DNA of 35,027 bases from assembly GCF_910578895.1 (NCBI RefSeq), contig NZ_CAJTSC010000035.1:1-35027 (forward strand). The letters run 5' to 3'. Below are positions 24,401-32,110 of this stretch, in pieces (positions within the stretch are counted from its first letter, which is position 1; each line of letters opens with the position of its first letter). The notes beneath the pieces are model-generated. The model did no database searches and was not told where the DNA came from. It saw nothing but the letters and a program-made list of their open reading frames with translations. A program made the translations under genes and the position numbers. This DNA comes from an uncultured Bacteroides sp. (GTDB lineage Bacteria; Bacteroidota; Bacteroidia; Bacteroidales; Bacteroidaceae).

Positions 24401-26276
24401 GCTCAACGAATTCTACAAGTTGAAAATCCAGCAAGTGCATATTGTAGGCGAATATGCCAATCTGATGGTGAGAGATTATCATGCAGCACTGCAATATGTT
24501 CAAGACTATTTCCAAATGGATTACAGGAAGTTTGTCACAAAATATTTCAAAGGTGACAGAGTAAGCGAGATACAACGTAATTTGACACCACAGAAGTACA
24601 AACAATTGTTCGGACAATTGTCCAAACGGCAAATGGATATTATTTCCGATAAGGGTTCACGTTGTATTGTAGTCGCAGCCGGTCCGGGTAGCGGAAAAAC
24701 ACGCGTATTGGTTCACAAACTGGCCTCACTCCTGTTACTTGAAGATGTGAAACACGAACAGCTACTGATGTTGACATTTTCAAGGGCTGCCGCTACGGAA
24801 TTCAAACAAAGACTCATGGAGTTGATAGGCAACGCCGCCCACTTTGTCGAAATAAAAACATTCCATTCCTATTGTTTCGACCTTTTGGGACGGATAGGAA
24901 ATCTTGAAGATTCAAGAAATGTCGTTGCAAAGGCGGCTGAGATGATATGTCAAGGAGAAGTGGAACCCAATAAGATTGGAAAGACGGTGTTGGTCATAGA
25001 TGAGGCTCAGGATATGGGAGCCGAAGAGCATGCGCTTGTAAAGGCTTTAATGACTAATAATGAGGAGATGCGTGTGATAGCAGTGGGAGACGATGACCAG
25101 AACATCTATGAATTCCGCGGTTCCGATTCCGGTTATATGTACCAACTGGCACAAGAAAGCGGAAGCGCATTTATAGAAATGACCGAAAATTACCGCAGTG
25201 CGCGTCAGCCGGTGGATTTTGCCAACGGATTCTTGAAAAACATACATAAAAGGATAAAAAGTACGCCAATTATCTCCATGAGAAAAGAAAAAGGTTGGGT
25301 GGAAGTAATACGCTATCAATCGGAATATATGTATCAGCCGCTCGTCGAAAACTTGCTTCAGCATAGGGATAAAGGAACTTCTTGCGTGCTGACCCAAACA
25401 AATGAAGAGGCCGTTATCCTGATGGCTCTTTTGCGGAAACATGGTATAAACAGTAAACTGATACAATCAATGGACGGTTTACGTTTTTGGAACATGGCGG
25501 AAATGAGATATTTTCTGAGGTATATAAACAAGCGGATAAAAACACCGCTAATCACGGAAGAACTGTGGGAGGAAGCCAAGCATAACACCTTTTCTACTTA
25601 TGACAAGAGTCTAAGCTTGATGTATGTGAAGCGTTGTGTAGACCAGTTTGAACAAACCAACAAGACTAAATATTTCAGTGACTTCAAAGAATTTGTATTT
25701 GAGTCGTCAGTGGAAGACTTCTGCGATGTATCAGGAGCCGACGTTGTGGTGTCAACCATTCATAAGGCAAAAGGCAGGGAGTTTGACGATGTGTATATGC
25801 TCATATCCGACAATTATGTAAAGGATGCCCATCTGATGCGTCGATACTACGTAGGAATAACCCGTGCGAAAAACCGGCTGTTCATACATACAAACGGCGA
25901 TTGTTTCAATCATTTGGGTGCTGACCGGTATCTTATGGACCAGCGGCAATATGACATGCCTGAAGAAATTGTACTGCAACTCTCCCATAAAGATGTCAAT
26001 TTGGGATTCTTCAAAGAACGAAAACAAGAAATCTTGGCATTGAGAGGAGGAGACTCCTTGACTTACAGTAATTTCTTTTTGTATAGTTCATTGAGTGATA
26101 AACCTATAGCTAAGTTATCATCAAAAATGCAGGATACATTATCCGAATGGGAACAAAGAGGTTACAAGGTAAAATCCGCATCTGTACGGTTCGTGGTGGC
26201 ATGGAAATCTAAAGACGCTCCAAAAGATGAACCGGAAACGGTTGTTCTTTTGGCTGACTTGATGCTTTCTTTATAA
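21402..26276 (+). CDS. DnaQ-like exonuclease / RecQ helicase / UvrD helicase fusion protein
   Basis: A very large protein of 1,624 residues with three nucleic-acid enzymes in one chain. About 30-150 is a DEDD exonuclease fold: D38 and E40 (AIVDVEVG), GHNIIHHD with D88, and D138 in VNDCKKAKDLL. A cysteine cluster CNKGCNYCH follows at 258-266. About 285-650 is a RecQ-type SF2 helicase: Walker A TGGGKS at 312-317, DEAH at 414-417 in DEAHCFSSWGQDFR, and motif VI QEAGRAGRDP at about 602-611. After a helical middle with winged-helix-like stretches (about 650-1070), a UvrD/Rep SF1 helicase occupies about 1070-1520: AGPGSGKT ending at T1100, VIDEAQD from 1198, GDDDQNIYEFRG from 1229, STIHKAKG from 1451, VGITRAK from 1484. 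The classical RecQ zinc module after the helicase core is missing. It lies just upstream of a restriction region. A role in genome defence or repair is inference. Confidence 0.9.
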   Translation: MSIWSKLIGIKKTEDKNNIIGNKTTSAPCSARNYAIVDVEVGLKDHKIHDIGALKHDGTTFHKTSKEELFVFLNGIDYICGHNIIHHDAKYLFTDNTCRRILVDTLYISPLLFPERPYHRLVKDDKLICEQMNNPVNDCKKAKDLLWDEIACWNSLPKEKRMLFASLLKDKKEFEGFLGMVSAEYIHKGIPELIKELYAGKICQHADLDMLINRYPCGLAYALALIDTTDYRSVTPGWVLHNYPEVEFIIKLLRHTSCNKGCNYCHTQLDVLHNLKLFFGYERFRTYEGEPLQERAAQAAVEGKSLLAIFPTGGGKSLTFQLPALMAGRSVHGLTVVISPLQSLMKDQVDNLADRGITDAVTINGMLDPITRSLSIQRVQDGEASLLYISPEMLRSQTIERILTARHVVRFVIDEAHCFSSWGQDFRVDYLYIGKFIRKYQQKKKCEHPIPVSCFTATAKQKVIQDICDYFKQTLDLNLELFASTASRTNLHYSVIHAENDNDKYLKLRGLVAESDCPTIVYVSRTKRTKELATKLTRDGYKALPFNGKMDADEKIANQDAFMNDQAHIIVATSAFGMGVDKKDVGLVVHYDISDSLENYVQEAGRAGRDPSLSARCYVLYSDNDLDKHFILLNQTKLSISEIQQVWKTVKNLTKHRMKVNCSALEIARQAGWDDSVSDIETRVRTALAALEQSGYLVRGNNVPHVYATGITVKNMDEARERISASVLFGSDEIEKSVRIIKSLISQKHIAKAQDSEAESRIDYLADILGLSKREVISIVERMRQEGILADSKDISAYLLDAGDSERKSQMLLERFAKLEQYILNHIPDGILRISCKQLNENAVNDGINTSKEKDIRTLLYFLTVKGYTRKKEDAVRNMEISRQADLETTMRRFEKRLEISRFAVEWLYQLASDAEKENVPGKAIQFSVVELLNQIKSSSQSLFGGLDDIQLEDVEEALLYLSKIGSLKLEGGFLVLYNAMNIQRIKDNKSRYKQDDYRMLNEFYKLKIQQVHIVGEYANLMVRDYHAALQYVQDYFQMDYRKFVTKYFKGDRVSEIQRNLTPQKYKQLFGQLSKRQMDIISDKGSRCIVVAAGPGSGKTRVLVHKLASLLLLEDVKHEQLLMLTFSRAAATEFKQRLMELIGNAAHFVEIKTFHSYCFDLLGRIGNLEDSRNVVAKAAEMICQGEVEPNKIGKTVLVIDEAQDMGAEEHALVKALMTNNEEMRVIAVGDDDQNIYEFRGSDSGYMYQLAQESGSAFIEMTENYRSARQPVDFANGFLKNIHKRIKSTPIISMRKEKGWVEVIRYQSEYMYQPLVENLLQHRDKGTSCVLTQTNEEAVILMALLRKHGINSKLIQSMDGLRFWNMAEMRYFLRYINKRIKTPLITEELWEEAKHNTFSTYDKSLSLMYVKRCVDQFEQTNKTKYFSDFKEFVFESSVEDFCDVSGADVVVSTIHKAKGREFDDVYMLISDNYVKDAHLMRRYYVGITRAKNRLFIHTNGDCFNHLGADRYLMDQRQYDMPEEIVLQLSHKDVNLGFFKERKQEILALRGGDSLTYSNFFLYSSLSDKPIAKLSSKMQDTLSEWEQRGYKVKSASVRFVVAWKSKDAPKDEPETVVLLADLMLSL

Positions 26277-26367
26277 GCTAAAACGCTTGAAATTATCACA
26301 TTATTCATAATTTATCAAATCAATTAGAGAACTACTACGACTCAATGAAACTGACCAATAAACGATT

Positions 26368-26793
26368 TTGGATTTTGAAGGATTTACCTTTGTTTATGCG
26401 GCAGTAGTTTTGCCGCTTGCTGACTTATTTTTTGGAAAAGGTTCGGATATGGAGTTCAAGATTTTTGTAGCCGGACTATGTAGCATTTGTGGTATTATCA
26501 CTTGGCTTTTGGTAAACGGCAAACATTGGGTCAAATTCGCTTTAGTGTATGAAGGTGTTTTTCTATTCTGTGTTTCTCTGACATTATGGATATCGGCATT
26601 ATTCTATACTTCATTTAAATTTAACGAACTATTGTCGGATGTTTATATCTTCTTTAGTTTCATGATTTTTATTGCAATACTTACAATAATACCATCTTTC
26701 TTGTTGTCGTTTCTCGGATATGGGTTATTTCAAAAACATGAAAAGAGAGAGGGAGTAGAATCTAAAATAGGACATATTGACATGCCCCCATAA
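26368..26793 (+). CDS. Small integral membrane protein, start uncertain
   Basis: I do not recognise a family. The 141-residue frame holds four hydrophobic segments (about 7-22, 31-50, 56-82 and 88-118) and a short charged tail. As drawn it must start at TTG 26368. An ATG at 26345 in another frame (MKLTNKRFW...) has a much better start context and would join this frame if the T run at 26366-26369 had one more base, giving MKLTNKRFLDFEGF. Either a rare start codon is used, translation begins at the internal ATG (residue 28), or the gene carries a one-base frameshift or sequencing error. It follows the fusion helicase by about 90 bases and ends at a hairpin. Confidence 0.5.
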   Translation: MDFEGFTFVYAAVVLPLADLFFGKGSDMEFKIFVAGLCSICGIITWLLVNGKHWVKFALVYEGVFLFCVSLTLWISALFYTSFKFNELLSDVYIFFSFMIFIAILTIIPSFLLSFLGYGLFQKHEKREGVESKIGHIDMPP

Positions 26794-26795
26794 AC

Positions 26796-26833
26796 GCAAA
26801 GAGCGTGCAACTCGTTGAGCTGCACGCTTTTGC
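26796..26833 (+). terminator. Hairpin terminator after the small membrane protein gene
   Basis: GCAAA and AGCGTGCA (26796-26809, one bulged G) pair with TGCACGCT and TTTGC (26821-26833) around an 11-base loop. The hairpin begins directly after the stop codon. The following DNA is T-rich rather than a pure T run. It could work in both directions. Confidence 0.6.
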
Positions 26834-27140
26834 TTATTATTTATTATCTGTTTCCTTATCGGAATCATTTGACTTCCTCAAAGATAATAACTATTGAATA
26901 TAAATCATTTACGCACTACTTGGTACAAATATGATTGCTTTACTTCGATTACTCCATATCTCAGCCTATATAGGACAGAAAAAACGCCCAAGAAGAACTT
27001 TAACTTAGTTTAACTACACCTCTTTTGTGTAATTTCTGTTTTCTCTTGTTTTCAAATAGACTTGGATATTTTCTCTTGTTATGCTTTTATTTTCAAAAAG
27101 CAGTGATTACTATATGATTGCAAAAATGCACCTACGATTT
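26834..27140. other. A+T-rich gene-less stretch
   Basis: No gene is seen. Composition changes here to clearly A+T-rich and stays so to the window end. The stretch contains a 12-base direct repeat TTTTCTCTTGTT (27039-27050 and 27069-27080), each copy followed by TTTTCAAA. This is a plausible left boundary of the acquired restriction region, but no attachment repeat can be shown. Confidence 0.45.
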
Positions 27141-27176
27141 ATCTATCGTTTTTTATGAAAATCTATCGTACCTTTG
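27141..27176 (+). promoter_or_regulatory. Promoter with a direct-repeat operator candidate
   Basis: A perfect -7 box TACCTTTG (27169-27176) lies about 25 bases before the ATG at 27201. Two identical 9-base copies of ATCTATCGT (27141-27149 and 27161-27169), 20 bases apart, cover the -33 region and touch the -7 box. Repeats placed like this are often repressor sites. Confidence 0.55.
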
Positions 27177-27200
27177 CATTGGAAATAAAAAACAATAGGC

Positions 27201-27947
27201 ATGAAGCAAAAAAGACATATACTCCATTCACTAACTATCGAAGTTATGGCTGTGCTACTGGCTTCAATGGTCGCTTTTCAAATATGCGATAAGTTTGGCA
27301 TACGGATGAGCTTGCTGCCATTTGTTATGGTTGCCGGATATATCATCCTAAAACTCCTGTATCATCTCTGCATTATCGTGGCAAGATATATTATAGAAAC
27401 CATCCCTCCATCATTTTGGGTATCAGTTAAGAAAAGGGATAGTAAGAAGACATTGGCTTTAGCTTCTTTTCCTATCTCAAACAGCGAAGAAGTTCAGAAA
27501 AAACAAATGGAGTTATTTCACTATGAATACCAGCGTGAGCAACAACAATACCAGCAGCAAAAAGAGAAAGAAGATGATGAAAAACTTAATGCTATTTTGA
27601 AATACACACGAGATACATTTAAACGTTTTGATTTGGATGAAACTGAGATTTTCCAAATATGTGAATGTGTTCGTTATTTTGTGACCAATAAGCGAGTTCT
27701 TTCTATGACTGAAATTCATATCAAGAAACACAGTTCTATCACCCAAATCTCTTTGAAGAACTTCGCTTGGAATATCGCTTTCCAATATAATATAGGTGGA
27801 GATATGACTACATCCTTTGTGATGGCGACATTTACCGAATGGTTCGCTAACTCTACATTTGACACTGTTAGAAAAAATCTGCGCACTACTACTGGACGGC
27901 ATAAGATTGAAATTGACGAAAATATCTTATCAAAATACGCTATCTAA
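27201..27947 (+). CDS. Two-helix membrane protein with coiled coil, unknown function
   Basis: Not recognised as a named family. The 248-residue chain has two membrane segments (about 12-30 and 38-63), a short loop, then a Gln/Glu/Lys-rich coiled coil (about 98-128, with QQQQ-type runs). A C-terminal globular domain (about 130-248) contains IFQICECVRYFVTNKRVL, SLKNFAWNIAFQYNI and FTEWFANSTFDTVRKNL. The C-terminal part looks like a small helical DNA- or protein-binding domain, but no motif settles it. The gene has its own promoter, and a strong palindrome separates it from the restriction operon regulator. Composition is A+T-rich like the following genes, so it probably arrived with them. Confidence 0.7.
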   Translation: MKQKRHILHSLTIEVMAVLLASMVAFQICDKFGIRMSLLPFVMVAGYIILKLLYHLCIIVARYIIETIPPSFWVSVKKRDSKKTLALASFPISNSEEVQKKQMELFHYEYQREQQQYQQQKEKEDDEKLNAILKYTRDTFKRFDLDETEIFQICECVRYFVTNKRVLSMTEIHIKKHSSITQISLKNFAWNIAFQYNIGGDMTTSFVMATFTEWFANSTFDTVRKNLRTTTGRHKIEIDENILSKYAI

Positions 27948-27958
27948 TCCTTTTTTTG

Positions 27959-27985
27959 CTTCCTGATAATAATTATTATCGGAAG
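27959..27985. promoter_or_regulatory. Palindrome upstream of the restriction operon, likely operator
   Basis: GATAATAATTATTATC (27965-27980) is a perfect 16-base palindrome. It is extended by CTTCC (27959-27963) and GGAAG (27981-27985) with one bulged T. There is no T run on either side, so it is not a normal terminator. Its position about 30 bases upstream of the -7 box of the XRE regulator suggests a site for that regulator. Confidence 0.5.
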
Positions 27986-28011
27986 TTGCTTATACTGTCA
28001 GACAATTTATA

Positions 28012-28019
28012 TAAATTTG
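28012..28019 (+). promoter_or_regulatory. Promoter -7 box of the restriction operon
   Basis: TAAATTTG is a perfect TAnnTTTG match. Predicted start is near 28026, leaving a leader of about 20 bases before the regulator ATG at 28045. A TTG at 27987-27989 is a possible -33 box. Confidence 0.65.
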
Positions 28020-28044
28020 CTCTCGAATTAAAACATTTTACTTC

Positions 28045-28251
28045 ATGGCTAATTTAAATAGATTAAAAGTAGTACTTGCAGAGCAACAGAAAACAGGAAA
28101 ATGGCTTGCAGAGCAAATTGGGAAGTCCAACTGTACTATCAGTAAATGGTGCAGCAATTCGGTTCAGCCAGACCTTAAAACGCTTAATGATATAGCCAAT
28201 GTTCTTAATATTGACGTGAAAGACTTGCTTGTCAGCAGTTGCAAATCATAA
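28045..28251 (+). CDS. XRE-family helix-turn-helix regulator
   Basis: A 68-residue DNA-binding protein of the Cro/cI type. It is almost entirely the five-helix domain: LNRLKVVLAEQQKTGKWLAEQIGKSNCTISKWCSNSVQPDLKTLNDIANVLNIDVKDLL. Small regulators of this kind often head type I restriction operons, where they probably time or limit expression during establishment in a new host. It is the first gene of the operon, 14 bases before hsdR. The palindrome at 27959-27985 is the obvious candidate binding site. Confidence 0.88.
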   Translation: MANLNRLKVVLAEQQKTGKWLAEQIGKSNCTISKWCSNSVQPDLKTLNDIANVLNIDVKDLLVSSCKS

Positions 28252-28265
28252 AACAACTTATTGTC

Positions 28266-30584
28266 ATGGAAGTAAACAAGAAAGAACTCAAAGAACAAGA
28301 GATACGCACTCTGTTCATTACTCCTGCACTCCAACAAAAAGGATGGGCGGTAAGTGTAAATATGCGTGAAGAGTATTATTTCACGGATGGTCGAGTACTT
28401 GTTGTTGGCAACCAACATTCAGTAGCAGAGGGGAAAAAAGCCGATTATCTATTATACCATAAAGGTAAGCCAATAGCGGTAGTTGAAGCTAAAGATAATA
28501 AACATGCAGTTGGAGGTGGCATTCAACAAGCTATGGATTATGCCCAAATCCTTGACTTGAAATTTGCCTACTCTAGTAATGGTGATGCATTCTTGGAACA
28601 TGACTTTATTATGGGGAAAGAAACAGAAATCAAGTTAGAGGACTTTCCGACTGAGGAAGAACTATACAACCGTTATCTGGCATCTAAGAACTATACATCG
28701 GATGAACTCAATATAATAGAAACTCCTTTCTACTATGATGCCCATAGCCATGAACCAAGATATTATCAACGTATAGCTGTTGATCGCACAGTAGAGGCCA
28801 TCGCAAGAGGGCAACAACGTGTACTTGTGGTAATGGCTACCGGTACTGGTAAGACTTTTACTGCTTTCCAGATTATCCATCGTCTTCATAAAAGTGGGGC
28901 TAAGAAAAAGATTCTTTATCTTGCAGACCGCAATATCCTCATTGACCAAACAATGGTGCAAGACTTCAAGCCTTTCAAGAAGTTTATGACCAAGATAACT
29001 TCTGTTGGAGAGGGGGAGGAAAAAATTGATTCGTCATACGAAGTGTATATGGCTTTATACCACCAATTGGTCGGGAAAGAGGGTAAACCAGACCCATTCT
29101 TGGAGGTGCAGCCAAATTTCTTTGATTTAATTATTGTTGATGAGTGTCATAGAGGAAGTGCAAAAGACGATTCCGCATGGCGCAAGGTGTTGGAATATTT
29201 TAGTTCGGCTACCCAAATTGGTATGACAGCCACACCGAAAGCAGACGAAGGAGCGAACAACTTGGATTATTTCGGTGAACCAGTATATACCTATTCACTT
29301 CTTCAAGGCATTCAAGATGGTTTCTTAGCTCCATATAGGGTTACAGCAGACTTTATTAATGTTGATTTACAAGGATGGACTCCAGAAGAAGGTGAAATAG
29401 ATTTATTGGGTAAGGAGATTGAACAGAAACTATATCAAAGACAGAATATAGGTCGTGATCTTGCCATCAAGTTAAGGCGTAAAGTAGTAGCACATAGGAT
29501 AACCCAAATGTTACATGACATTGGTCGTATGACAAAGACAATAGTATTCTGTTCTGATATTGAGGAAGCTGCCGAAATGCGGACGCTGCTTATCAATATG
29601 AATAGCGATTTATGTAAAAAGTCGCCTTACTATGTTACACGTATTGTTGGTGAGGATAAAGAAGGTAAGAAACAACTGGACAATTTCATTAGTGTGGATG
29701 AGCCTTATCCTGTAATTGTTACCACATCTGAACTTTTATCTACAGGAGTGGACTGCAAAACTTGTGGTTTAATCGTCATAGACAAAGAAATTGGTTCTAT
29801 GACTGAATTTAAGCAAATCATTGGACGAGGCACACGACTTAGAAAAGACAAGGGCAAATGGCATTTGGAAATCCTTGATTTCCGCAATGCTACCGCAAAA
29901 TTCAAAGATCCAGCATTTGATGGCGACCCGGAACCACCAAAAGGAGGAGGGGAAAAAACCAAACCTTACAAAATCATTGATGCTCCAGAAACTCCAATAG
30001 TATCTGAGCCTCGTGAGAAATATCTTATCAGCGGTAAGAATATTCGCATTGCCCATGAAATCGTTTCAGTGTTAGGAGAAGATGGTAAGACGATGAGAAC
30101 GGAAAGTGTTCAGTCGTTTGCTAAAAAGCAATTATTACGCCATTACCAAACTTTGGATGATTTTATCCAAACGTGGACGGAGGTAGAACGCAAACAGGCC
30201 ATTATGGATGAATTGAAGGAATATGCTATTCTGATAGATGCTGTACGTGAAGCTAATCCGGCATTGAAGGATGCCGACATCTTTGATGTGATATGCCACG
30301 TTGCGTTTGACCAACCGCCATTAACAAGAAAAGAGAGAGCAAACAATGTAAAGAAGCGTAATTACTTCGGGAAGTACGAAGGTAAAGCTCGTGAAGTATT
30401 GGAGGCTCTTCTTGACAAATATGCAGAGAATGGTATTCTCGACTTTGAGAAGGCGAACATCTTGGAGATACCGCCATTCAATAGCATAGGAAAACCAACA
30501 AAAATCATAAAGTTATTTGGCGGTAAGGTTGCTTTTGAGCAAGCCATCAGAGAACTAGAATATCAAATTTATAAATCAGCTTAA
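28266..30584 (+). CDS. hsdR: Type I restriction enzyme R subunit
   Basis: This is the motor and nuclease subunit of a type I system; it translocates DNA after the S subunit meets an unmodified site and then cuts. The 772-residue length is the short, EcoEI-like class. The N-terminal nuclease has the PD-(D/E)xK pattern: D60 (ADYLLYHKG), then E74-A-K76 (VVEAKD). The SF2 motor has Walker A ATGTGKT at 191-197, DECH at 292-295, MTATPK after it, and motif VI QIIGRGTRLR. The C-terminal region is the EcoEI-type domain that docks on the methylase. The start is placed at 28266 (MEVNKKELKEQEIRTLF), because the longer frame from 28239 overlaps the end of the regulator gene. hsdM begins two bases after the stop. 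Confidence 0.94.
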   Translation: MEVNKKELKEQEIRTLFITPALQQKGWAVSVNMREEYYFTDGRVLVVGNQHSVAEGKKADYLLYHKGKPIAVVEAKDNKHAVGGGIQQAMDYAQILDLKFAYSSNGDAFLEHDFIMGKETEIKLEDFPTEEELYNRYLASKNYTSDELNIIETPFYYDAHSHEPRYYQRIAVDRTVEAIARGQQRVLVVMATGTGKTFTAFQIIHRLHKSGAKKKILYLADRNILIDQTMVQDFKPFKKFMTKITSVGEGEEKIDSSYEVYMALYHQLVGKEGKPDPFLEVQPNFFDLIIVDECHRGSAKDDSAWRKVLEYFSSATQIGMTATPKADEGANNLDYFGEPVYTYSLLQGIQDGFLAPYRVTADFINVDLQGWTPEEGEIDLLGKEIEQKLYQRQNIGRDLAIKLRRKVVAHRITQMLHDIGRMTKTIVFCSDIEEAAEMRTLLINMNSDLCKKSPYYVTRIVGEDKEGKKQLDNFISVDEPYPVIVTTSELLSTGVDCKTCGLIVIDKEIGSMTEFKQIIGRGTRLRKDKGKWHLEILDFRNATAKFKDPAFDGDPEPPKGGGEKTKPYKIIDAPETPIVSEPREKYLISGKNIRIAHEIVSVLGEDGKTMRTESVQSFAKKQLLRHYQTLDDFIQTWTEVERKQAIMDELKEYAILIDAVREANPALKDADIFDVICHVAFDQPPLTRKERANNVKKRNYFGKYEGKAREVLEALLDKYAENGILDFEKANILEIPPFNSIGKPTKIIKLFGGKVAFEQAIRELEYQIYKSA

Positions 30585-30586
30585 AA

Positions 30587-32095
30587 ATGGCAGTAAACAA
30601 CATCATAAAGCGAATCCAAAATATAATGCGCCAAGACGCTGGTATCAATGGTGACGCACAGAGAATTGAACAAATGACTTGGATGTTTTTCTTGAAAGTC
30701 TATGACACTCAGGAAGAAACTTGGGAATACAAAGATGAAAACTACAAGTCTATCATCCCCGAAGATTTGCGTTGGCGTAAATGGGCAGTAGATGAAAAAG
30801 ACGGTGAAGCATTAACAGGAGAAGCATTGCTCTCTTTTGTCAATGAAAAACTGTTCCCTACTTTAAAGAATCTTCCGATAGACGCCAATACGCCAAGAGC
30901 CAAAAGCATTGTTCAAGAAACATTTGCTGACTTAAACCAGTATATGAAGAATGGAACGCTTTTGCGTCAAGTGGTCAACATCGTAAATGAAATCGAATTT
31001 GACGATGCTGATGATCGCCACACATTTGGAGATATTTATGAGGGAATCTTGAAAGACTTGCAATCAGCAGGCAATGCAGGTGAGTTCTATACTCCACGTG
31101 CTTTGACAGACTTTATCGTGATGATGCTTGACCCGAAATTGGGCGAAACCTTTGGTGACTTCACCAGTGGTACAGGCGGCTTCCTTACCTCTGCTCTCAA
31201 TTATATGAGTAAGAGCGTCGGTTCTGCCGAAGATGGAGAAAAACTGCAAAATGCAGTCGTGGGACAAGAATGGAAACCGCTACCTTATCTTTTGAGTATA
31301 ACAAATCTGTTACTCCATGATATTGAAGCTCCCAATATAGCTAACTGTGATTCGCTTGGAACAAATATCACTGATTTCAAGGAAAGCGATAAAGTGGATG
31401 TTATCGGTATGAATCCTCCGTATGGCGGTAGCACAGAAGATAGTGTAAAAAGCAATTTCCCGGTGCAATACCGTTCAAGTGAAACTGCGGATTTATTCAT
31501 AGCCCTTATCATGTACCGCCTCAAAGCTAGTGGTAGATGTGGTGTGATTATCCCAGATGGTTTCTTGTTTGGTACGGATGGAGCAAAACTTGCACTTAAA
31601 GAAAATTTACTCCGCAAGTTCAATCTGCATACCATCATCCGTTTACCGGGCTCGATATTCTCCCCATATACCTCTATTGCAACCAACATTCTTTTCTTTA
31701 ATAATGAAGAAGCAGAGGGTTGCGAAGAAGGATTCAAGACCAAAGAGACATGGTTCTATCGCTTGGATATGCCGGAAGGCTACAAGCACTTCTCAAAGAC
31801 CAAACCAATGAAGGTGGAGCATACCCTACCTATTCAGGAATGGTGGAAAGACAGGAAAGAAATTATCAGTGATGAAGTGGGAGAAAAGAGCCGTGTGTTC
31901 ACTGCCCAACAGTTGATTGATTTGGATTGCAACTTCGACCAGTGCAAGTTCCCGAAAGAGGAAGAAGAAATACTCCCTCCGGCAGAACTGCTCAAACAGT
32001 ATTTTGAGAAACGTACTGCACTCGACCATGAAATAGACAAAACCCTTTCTGAGATTCAAAAAATTCTCGGCATAGACATAAAATCGTGTAACTGA
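30587..32095 (+). CDS. hsdM: Type I restriction enzyme M subunit (N6-adenine methyltransferase)
   Basis: This is the modification subunit, which methylates adenine using S-adenosylmethionine in complex with HsdS. The 502 residues are normal for the family. The N-terminal helical domain (about 1-150) includes QRIEQMTWMFFLKVYD. The catalytic domain has EFYTPRALTDFIV, motif I DFTSGTGGF (191-199) for cofactor binding, and motif IV NPPY at 276-279. The region at about 325-370 (RCGVIIPDGFLFG...) is also typical. The C-terminal tail (about 445-502) is helical and ends ALDHEIDKTLSEIQKILG, for contact with HsdS. hsdS is not the next gene: a RhuM-like gene and a toxin gene intervene. Confidence 0.95.
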   Translation: MAVNNIIKRIQNIMRQDAGINGDAQRIEQMTWMFFLKVYDTQEETWEYKDENYKSIIPEDLRWRKWAVDEKDGEALTGEALLSFVNEKLFPTLKNLPIDANTPRAKSIVQETFADLNQYMKNGTLLRQVVNIVNEIEFDDADDRHTFGDIYEGILKDLQSAGNAGEFYTPRALTDFIVMMLDPKLGETFGDFTSGTGGFLTSALNYMSKSVGSAEDGEKLQNAVVGQEWKPLPYLLSITNLLLHDIEAPNIANCDSLGTNITDFKESDKVDVIGMNPPYGGSTEDSVKSNFPVQYRSSETADLFIALIMYRLKASGRCGVIIPDGFLFGTDGAKLALKENLLRKFNLHTIIRLPGSIFSPYTSIATNILFFNNEEAEGCEEGFKTKETWFYRLDMPEGYKHFSKTKPMKVEHTLPIQEWWKDRKEIISDEVGEKSRVFTAQQLIDLDCNFDQCKFPKEEEEILPPAELLKQYFEKRTALDHEIDKTLSEIQKILGIDIKSCN

Positions 32096-32110
32096 TAATA
32101 GTGAAGTGAT

